Shown: piece after piece, positions 49,006 through 58,909 of the stretch | Layout: every line of letters starts with the position of its first letter | Position numbering within the stretch: position 1 is the first letter of the stretch | Assembly (NCBI GenBank): GCA_963730405.1 | Contig: CAVSRW010000011.1 | Span: 1-64,000, forward strand | Length of the DNA: 64,000 nt | Direction: 5' to 3' | From: Gaiellasilicea sp963730405 | GTDB lineage: Bacteria > Actinomycetota > Thermoleophilia > Gaiellales > Gaiellaceae | Notes under the pieces: generated by a model | The model's input: only the letters and a program-made list of their open reading frames with translations | Told to the model about the DNA's origin: nothing | Database searches by the model: none | Position numbers and translations under genes: made by a program

Positions 49006-52000
49006 CCGCCGATGTAGCGCTTGCGCTCGTCGGCCGTCAGGTTCGAGCCGAGCCGGTCGAGCAGCCGCCGGGCGCGCACGGCGAGCTGAGGAGCCGTGCC
49101 GCAGAGCTCGCAGAGGTACGTCCGCACGGTGCCGTCGTCGCCGATGCTGGCGACGCGCCGGCTGTCGGGGAAGAACGCGACGCTGCGGACGCGCGGCCCG
49201 TGGCCGCGCAGGAAGAGCACCGGCGTGTTCTTGTCGATGCGGCGCGCGGTCTTCGTCTTCCACATCCCGACGGTCGTCGGGCCGGCCGTCGCGATCCAGC
49301 GCCCGTCCGCGCTGAAGGCGACGTCGCTCACGACCGCGGAGTGACCGCGCAGCCTCCGCAGCTGCGTGAAGCTGGCCGCGTTCCAGAGGTGTGCGAGCGC
49401 ATCGAGGCTGGCCGTGGCGATCAGCTTGCCGTCCGGGCTGTACGCGATCGCGGTCAGGTCGTCCTCGTGCCGGCCGGTGAGCTTGCCGACGAGCTTCCGG
49501 TTCCCGCGCGCCAGACCCGCCCCTCGCTGTTCACGCCGGCGGTCGCGACGAAGCGGCCGTCCGGGCTGAACGTGACGGCGGTCACGGCGCCGCCGCCGTG
49601 CCGGAGCAGCCGAGGCGCGCCGCCCGTGCGGTCGAACACCCGCGCGATCCCGTCGGCGCCGCCCGTGACGACCCGCGTCGCGGCGCGGTCGAAGGCCGCC
49701 GACCTGAGCGGCGCGCCGTGCGTCGAAGGACTGGCGCAGCCTGCCGTCGTTCGCACCCCAGACCCGCGCGACACCGTCGACGCCTGCGGTGACGAGCGAG
49801 CGAGCCGTCGCGGGAGAACGCGACGTCCACGGCCTGCGCGGGCTGCGGGATCACCCGGAGCGGAGCGGCCGTCCCGCCGCCAGATCCGGAGCGTGCCGTC
49901 CAGGCCGACGCTCGCGATCCGCCCGTCCGGCGCGACCGCGACCGCCCGCCGGCGGCCGCGTGGCGGCCGACGAGCGAGAGGACGGGGTCGACGGCGGGCT
50001 TCCACACTCGCGCCGAGCCGTCATCGCTCGCGGTGACGACGCTTTGCCCGTCCGGGGTGAACATCGCGTCGATCACGTCGTTGTCGTGCCCGAGCAGCGG
50101 CCGCGTCGCGCGCGAAGCCGTCCCCGCCCCAGATCCGCGCCGAGCCGTCGAGCGAGGCGGTGACGATCGACGTTCCGTCCGGGCTGAAGCCGACGCCGAC
50201 GACCTGGTTCGAGTGCCCGCCGAGGAACGTCAAGAGCGTGCCGGTGTCGGTGCGGAAGAGCGGCCGCCGTTGTCCGTGCTCGCGGTCGCGAGCAGGCTGC
50301 CGTTCGGCGACCACGCGACGTCGAGGACGTTCGCCGCGGTGCTGGCAGCTCGTGCAGCCGTGCTGCCGTTGCGGAGCTCCCAGATCATCGCCAGGCTGTC
50401 GCGGCCGCCCGTGGCGACGCGGTCTCCCGCCGGAGAGAAGGCCGCGGTGACGATGTTCCCCGGCTGGTCGAGCACGAGCGGGGGTCGCGCCCAGTCGCCT
50501 GCGTCGTACACCCGGGCGTCGCGTGCGACCGTCAGGAGCTGGGCGCCCGTGGGGCTGAAGGAAACGCGCTCGACGGAGAACGGATGCGGCAGCCGTGTCA
50601 CCGGACTCAGATCGGCGGCGAGCCACACCCGTGCCGCCTCCCCCGCGGCCGAGGCGACGAGCTTGCCGTCGCGGGAGACCGCGAGCTCGCGGATCGGCGC
50701 GCCGTGCTCCGCTCGCGCGAGCTGCGCGCCACTACGAACGTCCCAGCGAACGATGACGCCGTTGGCGTCGCCCGTGAAGACGAACTCTCCGTCCGGCGAG
50801 AAGGCCGCGTCCCGGAGTGCCGCGCCAAGCGGTAGCCGGGCGAGCCGACGGCGGGTCGCGAGCTCGTAGACGCGCACCTCGCCCTCGGCGCCCCCGACGA
50901 GCACGAGCGTCCCGTCCGGGCTGGCCCGGAGCGCGTCGGCCGCGCCGTTCCCGCTCTCGAAGGCGGACGCCGACCGCCTTCCGCCGAGACTCGTCTCGAT
51001 CACCTCGACCGTTCCGCTCCCGCTCGGCAGCACCGCGCGGGCCCGCGTATTCATCAGGGCATCGCGCAAGGTGTCCTCGAGCCCCGGCGTCGATGCCTTC
51101 GCCGCGCTCTGCAGCGCGAGCTGCAGGCTCTGCTCGGGGTTGATGTTGAGGAGGGAGATCGCCTCGGCGACGAGCTCGCCTGCCTCCGCCCGTTCCGCTC
51201 CGCGATGGCACGCTGCTCGGAGAGCTCGCGCCGCTTCGCTTGCTCCAGGGCGTCGTTCTTGGCGACGACCGCATCGTTCTTGGACGCGACCGCGTCGTCC
51301 TTCGCACTGCGCGTCCTTCCCGCAGCGTCGCCCAGGCGCTCGGCGTCCGCGCGTCGAGTCGTCGGCGATGATCCGAAGCCGCCGCTGCTCGTCGCGCTCT
51401 GCTCCCGCGATCCGCGTCTGTCGGCGCGCCTCCTCTGCCTGGGCGGCTTCGCCGGCCAGGGCCCTCTTTGCAGTCCGCGCCGAGGCCTTGGCTGCTTTGC
51501 TCTCCGCCTGCGCCTTCTGCTCGCTTCTCCTCGACGCGGCCCTGGCCTTCTTGGCGGCTTCCGTCTCACGCTCTGCCTTCGCCTGGAGCACCTCGGCCCG
51601 GCGCGCCTGGCGCTCGGCCTCGTCGCGTTGCTGGATCGCGTAGGCGGCGACCACGGTCATCAACGCCGCGCCGAGGAGCGCGAGGATGCCGATCGCCGCG
51701 AGGCGGCGGTGCCGCCTGCGGGCCGCCGCTCGCTCCTCGGCGAGGGCTCGATCCGCCTCGTGGCGCGCGCCCCAGGCGAGAACGGCGTCGGCCAGGACGT
51801 CGTGGTAGATCTCGTAGCGGGGGCCGCCGCCGTTCCGCGACGGCAAGGCTCGCACGACGCGCTCGTCCGAGAGCGTGTGCAGGACGTCCTCCAGCCTCTC
51901 CGGCGACTCTCCGGCGTACCGGCTCAGGTCCCCGACGGCGTGCGCGATCTTCGTTCCCGACGGCGTCACGAGCTGATGGAACAGAGACGCGACGAGCTCG

Positions 52001-52959
52001 CGCTCGGGGCCGTCGAGATTCGCGAGCGCACGCTCGAGGTGCTGCTGGACGATTCGGCCCGCGCCGCCCAGCTCGGCGAGCGTTGCCGCTGTCAGAACGT
52101 AGGCGCCACGCGAGCGCTCGACCTCCCAGATCCGCTCCATCACGAGCTGGAGGTACGGCGCTTCGACGCGCCCGCGGCGTGCGCCGCCGGCGACGACGCC
52201 GCGGCCGGCGAGCCGCCGTTCGATTCTCCCCGAGGCGACCTGGTCGACGACCGCAGCCACCAGTGCGGCCTCCGCGATCACATGCGGCCCGCCCATGGCC
52301 TCGAGCTCTGCGAGCGGCTCCAGGATCGCCGCACGGGCGGCATCGACGTCGAGGTGGTCGAGGCGGAGGACGTTGCCGAACAGCCCCGGCACGCGTCCCT
52401 TGAAGGCGTCGAGGTCCGCCAGGGCGTCGTCCCGAATGCCGAGCAGGATGTGCACGGGCAGCGTCGGCCGGGCCAGGATCTCGGCCAGTGCTTCCCGCAG
52501 CGGCCCCCCGCGGTCGCGCCCGTGGTAGACGAAGTACTCCTCCATCTGGTCGAGCACGAGGTAGATCTCGCCTCCGACCTGAGCCGATCGCTCCGCGAGC
52601 ACGTCCGCCAGCTCCTGGGGCGACTCTGGGACCGGCGTCCCGGCGGCGACGGCGATTGCGGCGAGCGGGTCGTCACGCCACTGGTCGACGACGACGGGGA
52701 GTGGCCCGCTGCCCTCGCCTGCCTCGCCCCCCGCCGGCACGAGCGCCCGCAGCCTGCGAACGACCCCCGCCCGCAGCAGCGAGCTCTTGCCGACTCCGCT
52801 CGGCCCGTAGAGAACCGTCAGCCGCGACGCGACGAGATTCGACGCCACGATCTCGGTCTCCCGGTCGCGCCCGAAGAAGAAGCGCTCGTCGAGCTCCGAG
52901 TCGTCGAAGCTGGCGAGACCCTTGTACGGGCCGTCCGGGAGCGGCGAGCTGCCGTTCAT
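49002..52959 (-). CDS. nSTAND NTPase with membrane helix, coiled coil and WD40 propellers, frameshifted
   Basis: About 1,319 residues. N-terminal nSTAND module: PYKGLASFDDSELDERFFFG, Walker A VLYGPSGVGKSSLLRAG, Walker B EIYLVLDQMEEYFVYH, then a winged-helix region to residue 380. One membrane helix (LAAIGILALLGAALMTVVAA) preceded by RRRHRR is followed by a Lys/Glu/Ala-rich coiled coil and about fourteen WD40 repeats (FSPDGEFVFTGDANGVIVRW; FSPDGTSIVTASLDGSARIW). Positive charge before the helix predicts the propellers outside the cell. ATG at 52959 overlaps the SARP-SIR2 stop (ATGA). Slips near 51350, 50270, 50105, 49950, 49800, 49720 and 49510. Confidence 0.88.
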
Positions 52960-54593
52960 ACGGCCGCGTCCAGTGCCGCGAGCTCGGCGGTGACGCGGGC
53001 CAGCTGCTCCGAGTAGCCCTCCAGCCCCACGTCATAGGCATCGACACCGCGTTCGCGCCAGAGCTCGCGCGCGAGCGACTCGGCCGCCGACTGGACGGCC
53101 CAGGAGCGGTACGCGAGGCGGTCGTGTCCCCAGACGCGGCGGAGGAAGACCCGCAGGCTCCAGTCGTCGACCGCATAGCCGAGGAAGAGCAGGTGGCTCC
53201 GGCGCAGGCGAGCTGCGATCTGCACCGGCACGGTGCCCGCGGCCTCGACGCCGGCGAGGTAGTCGATGTGGTCGTCCTCGCTGACGGCGAAGCTCTCGAG
53301 CTCTCGCGTCGCCCCGTGATCCACGTGCCCGTGGATCTTCAGCAGCACGCTGCGCTCCTCGAGGGCGAGCCCGGTATAGGCGTTCGGCTGCTCGACGACG
53401 ACCGAGTCGCCGCTCGGGGTGATATGCAGGAACTTGCCGCGATCACGGCCTGAGGCGACGTAGACGACGACGTCGAGCTCCTCGCCGGCTTCCGCGAAGG
53501 CTCGCTCGACACCCGTGCCGAAGGACGTCGTCACGATGAGCTGCTGCGGGAGCGAGCGATGGCGAAGCAACGGCGGCAAGTCCGCGAGCCAGCGGTGAAG
53601 GAGCGACGGCTCGAAGTCGCGCGCGAGCGCCAGGTGGAGCTCGTCGTGGAGCGGGCCGACGCCGTTGCGCGCCGCGACCGCCTGGGAGACGTAGGCGAGC
53701 CCACGGCCGTCGAGCTCGAGCTCGAACCGGGTGGCGAGCAAAGTGGCGAGCTCGTGGCCGGCGACGCCGCCGACCCCGGGCCCGAGCACAGGCACGAGCC
53801 GACCGGCCGCGAATGCGCGCATGACTTCGTCGTAGTGGTCCTCGAGCGCGGGCTGCGCGACCCGAACGAGCGCGCGCTCCTGGCGGAGAATGGAGCCGTA
53901 GAGCGCCTGCAGCTCCGGGCCGGGCTCGATCCCGAGTTCCTCGACGAGCGTCCTCCGCGCCTCGTGGAAGGCGGCCAGCGCCTCGGCCTGGCGGCCGCAG
54001 TGGTAGAGCGCCAGCATCAGACTGCCGCGAAGCCGCTCGCGCAGCGGGTGCGACCGTACGAGCGCCTCGAGCTCGGCGACGAGCTCGGCATCGGCGCCGA
54101 GCTCGAGATCCGCCGCGATCCTCTCCTCGAGCACCCCGAGCCGAAGCTCCTCGAGCCTGCGGATCTCCGACTGGGCGAACGTCTCCGACTCCAGATCGGC
54201 AAGCGGGGAGCCGTGCCACAGCTCGAGCGCCGCGCGGAGGAGTGGCGCTCGCTGGTCCGGATCGGCCGACCGCGCCTCGCGCACGAGCCGTTCGAAGCGA
54301 CTCAGATCGAGCTGGTCCGCGTCGAGATCGAGCACGTAGCCGCTCGGCCTCGTCAGGAGCAGCCCCGAACCCAGCAGCTTGCGCAGCTGCGCGACCGTGT
54401 TCTGCAGCGAGGTTCTCGCCGTTCGCGGCGGATGCTCGCCCCACAGCTGGTCGACGAGCCGCTCGGCCGAGACCGGTTCGTTCGCGTGGATGAGCAGCAG
54501 CGACAGCACGGCGCGCTGGTTCCTGCCGCCCAGCGGCAACGGGGCCTCCCCCTCGAGGACCTCGAGGGGGCCGAGGATCCTGAATTCCAGCAT
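52956..54593 (-). CDS. SARP-type regulator fused to a SIR2-like domain
   Basis: 545 residues, intact. Residues 1-95: OmpR-like winged helix (MLEFRILGPLEVLEGEAPLP; NQRAVLSLLLIHANEPVSAE). Residues 96-245: bacterial transcriptional activator domain of TPR-like helices (FHEARRTLVEELGIEPGPEL), together a SARP/AfsR head. Residues 265-545: SIR2-like Rossmann domain (RLVPVLGPGVGGVAGHELA; LLKIHGHVDHGATRELESF; LLFLGYAVDDWSLRVFLRRV). The usual T-T-N-x-D motif is TTSFG, so NAD hydrolysis may be lost. ATG 54593 preferred to TTG 54599. Coupled to the STAND gene; the pair looks like one signalling unit. Confidence 0.9.
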   Translation of the reverse strand: MLEFRILGPLEVLEGEAPLPLGGRNQRAVLSLLLIHANEPVSAERLVDQLWGEHPPRTARTSLQNTVAQLRKLLGSGLLLTRPSGYVLDLDADQLDLSRFERLVREARSADPDQRAPLLRAALELWHGSPLADLESETFAQSEIRRLEELRLGVLEERIAADLELGADAELVAELEALVRSHPLRERLRGSLMLALYHCGRQAEALAAFHEARRTLVEELGIEPGPELQALYGSILRQERALVRVAQPALEDHYDEVMRAFAAGRLVPVLGPGVGGVAGHELATLLATRFELELDGRGLAYVSQAVAARNGVGPLHDELHLALARDFEPSLLHRWLADLPPLLRHRSLPQQLIVTTSFGTGVERAFAEAGEELDVVVYVASGRDRGKFLHITPSGDSVVVEQPNAYTGLALEERSVLLKIHGHVDHGATRELESFAVSEDDHIDYLAGVEAAGTVPVQIAARLRRSHLLFLGYAVDDWSLRVFLRRVWGHDRLAYRSWAVQSAAESLARELWRERGVDAYDVGLEGYSEQLARVTAELAALDAAV

Positions 54594-54630
54594 TGCCAAC
54601 GGTTGTAACAGGGTCTTCGCCGCTTTGATA

Positions 54631-54696
54631 GCCCCATTCCGGCCGCATTAGCGCGCCGTTAGGCCCGCATGAGTGAGCCGTTGAGGCCGCCTTCGA
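54631..54696. repeat. Three 22-bp tandem repeats in the divergent promoter region
   Basis: Units start at 54631, 54653 and 54675, with 14-15 of 22 bases shared between neighbours. The core GCCGTT occurs at 54655 and 54677, exactly 22 bp apart, and a weaker CCCATT at 54633. SARP regulators are known to bind direct repeats spaced by helical turns, so this is a candidate operator for the adjacent SARP-SIR2 protein. Confidence 0.6.
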
Positions 54697-54706
54697 CGGT
54701 GGCCGC

Positions 54707-55637
54707 ATGGCTACCGCGCGCATCACCTCAACCCTCGCCGGCGCCGTCGCGGCGCTTGCGCTCTTCTCCCCTGCTGACGCGAAGGCGCAGAACGGCGGCT
54801 ACGGCTGGCCGGTCAAGCCGTTTCACGTCCAGCATCCCGTCCGCGGCTACTTCGGCGATCCGAGGATCGGCATGACGCCGCAGGGCATGCGAAGCAGCTT
54901 CCACTTCGGCATCGACATCTCGGTGCCGGACGGCACGCCCGTGTACGCGACCGTCACGGGCACCGTCCTGCTCTGGTCGCATCGTCCCGACGCGGTCGCC
55001 GTCGTCAGCGCCGCCGACCGGCGCGTGACGTTCAGTTACTGGCACATCCGCCGGTCGGTCTCCGCCGGGCAGCACGTGACCGCCTACAAGACGGTGGTCG
55101 GCTACGTCGAGGACGGCTGGGGGCACGTGCACTTCTCCGAGAGCCGGGACGACGCCTACGTCAACCCGCTGCGGCCGCGGCGCGATGCACCCGTACGCGG
55201 ATCCGACGCGACCGACCGTGAAGTCCCTGCGCGCCGAGCGCGGAGACTCGGGAGTGAAGCAGCACCGTCTCTCCGGGATCGTCGACCTCGTCACGGAAGC
55301 CTTCGACGAGACGCCTCTCGCTGTGCCGACGCCGTGGGCGGACCGGCCCGTAACGCCTGCGCTCGTTCGCTGGCGGGTGCGAGGGAAGGGCTGGCAGGTC
55401 GCCGTCGACTACCGCACCACCATCCCGGACGATGGTCGGTACGACCGCATCTACGCCCGCTGGACGAGGCAGAACAAGCCGTGGAGCAACGGGCGCTACC
55501 GGCTCTACCTCGCCCATGACTGGGACACGCGGTCACTGCCCGACGGCAGCTATCGGATCGACGTCGAGGCTTCGGATACCCGTGGCAACACGACGATCGG
55601 CAGCTTCGCGATCCGGATCCGGAACCGCGTCCGTTAG
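54707..55637 (+). CDS. Secreted M23/LytM-like peptidase-fold protein, one frameshift
   Basis: About 310 residues: signal peptide (STLAGAVAALALFSPADAKA), then a LytM domain. FGDPRIG, SSFHFGIDISVPDGTPVYAT (HxxxD) and GHVHFSESRD (HxH) supply the zinc ligands of M23 peptidases, which cut peptidoglycan cross-bridges. A C-terminal beta domain follows (VRWRVRGKGWQVAVDYRTT; SYRIDVEASDTRGNTTIGSF). A slip near 55180 joins the halves. ATG at 54707 lies in a leader that is repeated before the next gene. No clear ribosome site. Confidence 0.82.
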
Positions 55638-55638
55638 C

Positions 55639-55692
55639 GGGTCATGAGGTCGGCGTGAGTGGGCCGTTGCCGGCCGCTTCGACGGTGGCCGC
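55639..55692. repeat. Second copy of the 22-bp repeats and leader
   Basis: Two 22-bp units (55639-55660, 55661-55682) match the units at 54653 and 54675 by about 15-17 of 22 bases, with GCCGTT at 55663. The run TTCGACGGTGGCCGCATGGC is identical in front of both genes and includes their start codons; similarity continues into the signal peptides. Confidence 0.65.
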
Positions 55693-56982
55693 ATGGCTAC
55701 CACGCGCACCATCTCAACCCTCTCGGGCCTGGCCGTGGCGATCGTCCTCCTCCTCGCCGCCGCCGCTCCCGCCGTGCAGGACGGCGGCACCTGCCCGAGC
55801 CAGCTGGCGCAGCACGAGGAGGAGGGCTACGCGCCCACGGATGCACGGCGGCAGGAGCCCGACGCGATCGAGGCGGCGTTCCCCGCCGAGAGCTACCGCC
55901 CGGGCGCCGTCGCGACCCTGCGCCTCTGGACGCCGGTCCGCGGCGCCACCGCTCGCATCCACCGCGTCGGCCCCGAGAAGCAGCTGACCGTCGGCAACAA
56001 GACCATGGAGGGCGTGCCGGTGACACCGCGGCTGAGTGTGAGCGGCACGAGTGTCACCTTCCGGATCGGCGACTGGCCGAGCGGGCTCTACTTCGCCAGG
56101 GTCGAGACGGCCGGCCGCGTCGGCTTCGCGCCGTTCGTCGTCGCGCCGAGGCGGCTCGGCGAGAACAAGGTCGCAGTCGTCATCCCGACGCGGACCTGGC
56201 AGGCGTACAACTTCCGGGACGACGACGGGGACGGCCACGGGGACACCTGGTACGCGACCCGCGGCCGGAACCAGGCCGCGCTCGGCCGGCCGTACCTGAA
56301 CCGCGGCGTGCCGCCGGAGTACCGCAAGTACGACCTTCGCTTCCTGCGCTGGCTCCACCAAACGCGGCGCGTCGTCGACGTCCTCTCGCAGGCCGAGCTC
56401 GACCGGGCGACGGGCGCGCAGCTCGCGCGCGCCTACGACCTGATCGTCTTCCCCGGCCACCACGAGTACGTCACGACCGCCGAGTACGACGCGGTCGAGG
56501 GCTTCCGCGACCGCGGCGGCAACCTGGCCTTCCTCTCCGCGAACAACTTCTTCTGGCGGATCGACCTGAACGGCCGGACGATGACGAGGGTGCGGCAGTG
56601 GCGCGATCTCGGCCGCCCCGAGGCGAGCCTGCTCGGCGTCCAGTTCATCGGCAACGACGAGGGTGAGCACCGCGGACCGTGGCTCGTGCGGCCCACCGCG
56701 GCCAGTAGCTGGATCTTCCACGGCGTCAGGCTCCGCGCGAACAACGCGTTCTCCGACGCCGGAATCGAGATCGACGCGGTCGCGCCGAGCTCGCCGCCCG
56801 GCACCCGCATCCTCGCCGAGATCCCGAACCTGCTCGGGCCCGGGATGACGGCGCACATGACCTACTACCGGACGCCGAACGGCGCCGAGGTCTTCGCGGC
56901 CGGCGCGTTCACGCTCGCGGGCTCGATCCGCCAGCCCGCCGTCCGCCGGCTGCTGACGAACCTCTGGGAGCGGCTCGCGTGA
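55693..56982 (+). CDS. Secreted DMFase-large-subunit-like protein 1
   Basis: 429 residues, intact. Signal peptide (STLSGLAVAIVLLLAAAAPA), a short Ig-like segment (SYRPGAVATLRLWTPVRGAT), then a domain like the C-terminal part of the N,N-dimethylformamidase large subunit: VVIPTRTWQAYNFRDDDGDG, DTWYATRG, LIVFPGHHEYVTTAEYDAVE and GGNLAFLSANNFFW. The class-I-amidotransferase-like fold is suggested by the VFPGHxEY and LSANNFFW pair. Substrate unknown; known DMFases are cytoplasmic and contain iron. The ATG is in the duplicated leader. Confidence 0.83.
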   Translation: MATTRTISTLSGLAVAIVLLLAAAAPAVQDGGTCPSQLAQHEEEGYAPTDARRQEPDAIEAAFPAESYRPGAVATLRLWTPVRGATARIHRVGPEKQLTVGNKTMEGVPVTPRLSVSGTSVTFRIGDWPSGLYFARVETAGRVGFAPFVVAPRRLGENKVAVVIPTRTWQAYNFRDDDGDGHGDTWYATRGRNQAALGRPYLNRGVPPEYRKYDLRFLRWLHQTRRVVDVLSQAELDRATGAQLARAYDLIVFPGHHEYVTTAEYDAVEGFRDRGGNLAFLSANNFFWRIDLNGRTMTRVRQWRDLGRPEASLLGVQFIGNDEGEHRGPWLVRPTAASSWIFHGVRLRANNAFSDAGIEIDAVAPSSPPGTRILAEIPNLLGPGMTAHMTYYRTPNGAEVFAAGAFTLAGSIRQPAVRRLLTNLWERLA

Positions 56983-57010
56983 CGCTTACGAATCCGTCAT
57001 CCGTTGCGAC

Positions 57011-57016
57011 TACGAT
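57011..57016 (+). promoter_or_regulatory. -10 box of DMFase-like gene 2 (leaderless)
   Basis: TACGAT, 8 bp before the ATG at 57025, suggesting that this gene has its own promoter despite following its paralogue by 42 bp. Confidence 0.4.
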
Positions 57017-57024
57017 CCCGCCCG

Positions 57025-58899
57025 ATGCGCCGCCTGCTGATCCTCGTCGTCGCCCTTGCCGTGGCGCCGCCCGCTGCCGCCGCGGACCTGACCATCTCCG
57101 CACACGACTTCTCGCCGAAGCAGAAGAAGCTGCGGATCCAGGCCTCGCTGCCGCAGCGTGCGCTCGTCGGCGTCCAGCTCGCGCGCGCGGACGGCCGCGT
57201 GCTCGGCTGGATCGTCGCGCCGGGGCGCCGCCGCTTCCTCGACTTCCGCTGGGACGGCCGCCTGGGCAAGACGCGGATCTGGGACGGCTCGTACCAGGTC
57301 CGGCTCGTCGACGGCGACCGCGTGCTCGCGTCCTCCCCGCTCCGGATCGACCAGACGGCCGCCCGGCTGACGAACATCCGGGCCCGCAACCGCAGCCGGC
57401 TGCCGTTCCAGGGCGACAACGAGCGCTTCACGACGATCTCGCCGAACGGGGACAAGCTGCGCGAGTCGGCCAAGATCTCGTTCACGCTGGACGAGGCCGC
57501 GCAGGTGCACTTCGAGGTGACGCGGACGATCAGCGCGCCGACGACGATCTACGAGCTCTGGGCGAACCTGAAGCCGGGGCGGCACACGTTCACCTGGCAT
57601 CCGCACTGGTCGATGGGCGCCCGGACGTATCTGATCCGGCTGAGCACCCTCGACAAGGCCGGTAACCGTCGAACCTGGGGCGCCGACAACGCGCGTGAGG
57701 GCCGGAAGCTCCGCTCCGCCGTCGTGCGCGTGCTCGGCGTCGACGCCGGCTTCACGGGCGAGAGCTACGTCGCCTCGAGCGCCGCACGGCTCGCGATCGA
57801 GACGGACGCGACGTCGCTGACGCTGCAGACGTTCCGCACCGGCGGCGAGGACACGCGCACGCACAGCGACACGATCATGCACGGCGTCCCCGTCGACCAG
57901 CCGGTGACGATCCCCTGGAGCGCGCGGCACCGGCGCGCGACGCTCAACCGCGCTCTCGGCCCCTGGCCGATCGGCGTCTACTTCGTGAAGCTGACCGCGA
58001 ACGACGGCCGCGTCGGCTACGCGCCCTTCGTGATCCGCCCGACCACGCTCGGCGAGCGGAGCCGCGTCGCGGTCGTGATGCCGACCAATACGTGGCAGGC
58101 GTACAACTTCCGCGACTCGAACGGCAACGGCTGGGGCGACACGTGGTACGCGAAGGGCGCGCAGAGCACGGCGAAGCTCGGCCGCATGTACATCCGCCGC
58201 GGTGTCCCGCCGCAGTGGCGCAAGTACGACGTCGACTTCCTCCGCTGGCTGCACGCCACGGGAAAGCAGCCGGACATCCTGACCGAGACCGACCTCGAGT
58301 CGATCCGCACCGCGGAGGAGCTGATCGCGCGCTACGACCTGGTCATCTTCCCGGGCCACACCGAGTACGTGACCCGCCACGAGTACGACCTGATCCAGAA
58401 CTACCGCGACCTCGGCGGCAATCTGATCTTCCTCTCGGCGAACAACTTCTTCTGGCAGGTGCAGCTGCAGGGCCGGACGCTGCGGCGCACGCGCCTCTGG
58501 CGCGAGATCGGCCGACCGGAGTCGGCAGTCCTCGGCGTCCAGTACCGCGGCAACGACGACGGGCGCCGCCAGCAGCCGTACATCGTCCGCTCGGCGGCCA
58601 CCGCCCCCTGGTTCTGGGCCGGCACCGGTCTCGGCGACGGGGCGACCTTCGGCCAGGAGCTCGGCGGCTACGGGATCGAGATCGACCAGACGAGCGCGGC
58701 GACGCCGCCCGGGACGATCGTGCTCGCCGAGATTCCCGACCTGTTCGGACCAGGGCTGACCGCGCAGATGACGTACTACGAGACGCCACAGGGAGCGAAG
58801 GTCTTCTCCGGCGGCGCGATCGACTTCGGCGGCTCGGCGACGCTGCCGACCGTCCGGAGGATGCTCGAGAACCTCTGGGCGCGGCTCTCCGCGCCGTAA
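57025..58899 (+). CDS. Secreted DMFase-large-subunit-like protein 2 with N-terminal FlgD-Ig-like domains
   Basis: 624 residues, intact. The ATG at 57025 starts a clear signal peptide (RRLLILVVALAVAPPAAAA). Two Ig-like domains follow (VLGWIVAPGRRRFLDFRWDG; FTTISPNGDKLRESAKISFT; NLKPGRHTFTWHPHW), then the same DMFase-like domain as the preceding gene (VVMPTNTWQAYNFRDSNGNG; VIFPGHTEYVTRHEYDLIQ; GGNLIFLSANNFFWQVQL; LAEIPDLFGPGLTAQMTYYE). The two are paralogues over about 390 residues. Role unknown; a secreted amidase or a structural protein are both possible. Confidence 0.84.
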   Translation: MRRLLILVVALAVAPPAAAADLTISAHDFSPKQKKLRIQASLPQRALVGVQLARADGRVLGWIVAPGRRRFLDFRWDGRLGKTRIWDGSYQVRLVDGDRVLASSPLRIDQTAARLTNIRARNRSRLPFQGDNERFTTISPNGDKLRESAKISFTLDEAAQVHFEVTRTISAPTTIYELWANLKPGRHTFTWHPHWSMGARTYLIRLSTLDKAGNRRTWGADNAREGRKLRSAVVRVLGVDAGFTGESYVASSAARLAIETDATSLTLQTFRTGGEDTRTHSDTIMHGVPVDQPVTIPWSARHRRATLNRALGPWPIGVYFVKLTANDGRVGYAPFVIRPTTLGERSRVAVVMPTNTWQAYNFRDSNGNGWGDTWYAKGAQSTAKLGRMYIRRGVPPQWRKYDVDFLRWLHATGKQPDILTETDLESIRTAEELIARYDLVIFPGHTEYVTRHEYDLIQNYRDLGGNLIFLSANNFFWQVQLQGRTLRRTRLWREIGRPESAVLGVQYRGNDDGRRQQPYIVRSAATAPWFWAGTGLGDGATFGQELGGYGIEIDQTSAATPPGTIVLAEIPDLFGPGLTAQMTYYETPQGAKVFSGGAIDFGGSATLPTVRRMLENLWARLSAP

Positions 58900-58909
58900 G
58901 AGACCGGCT

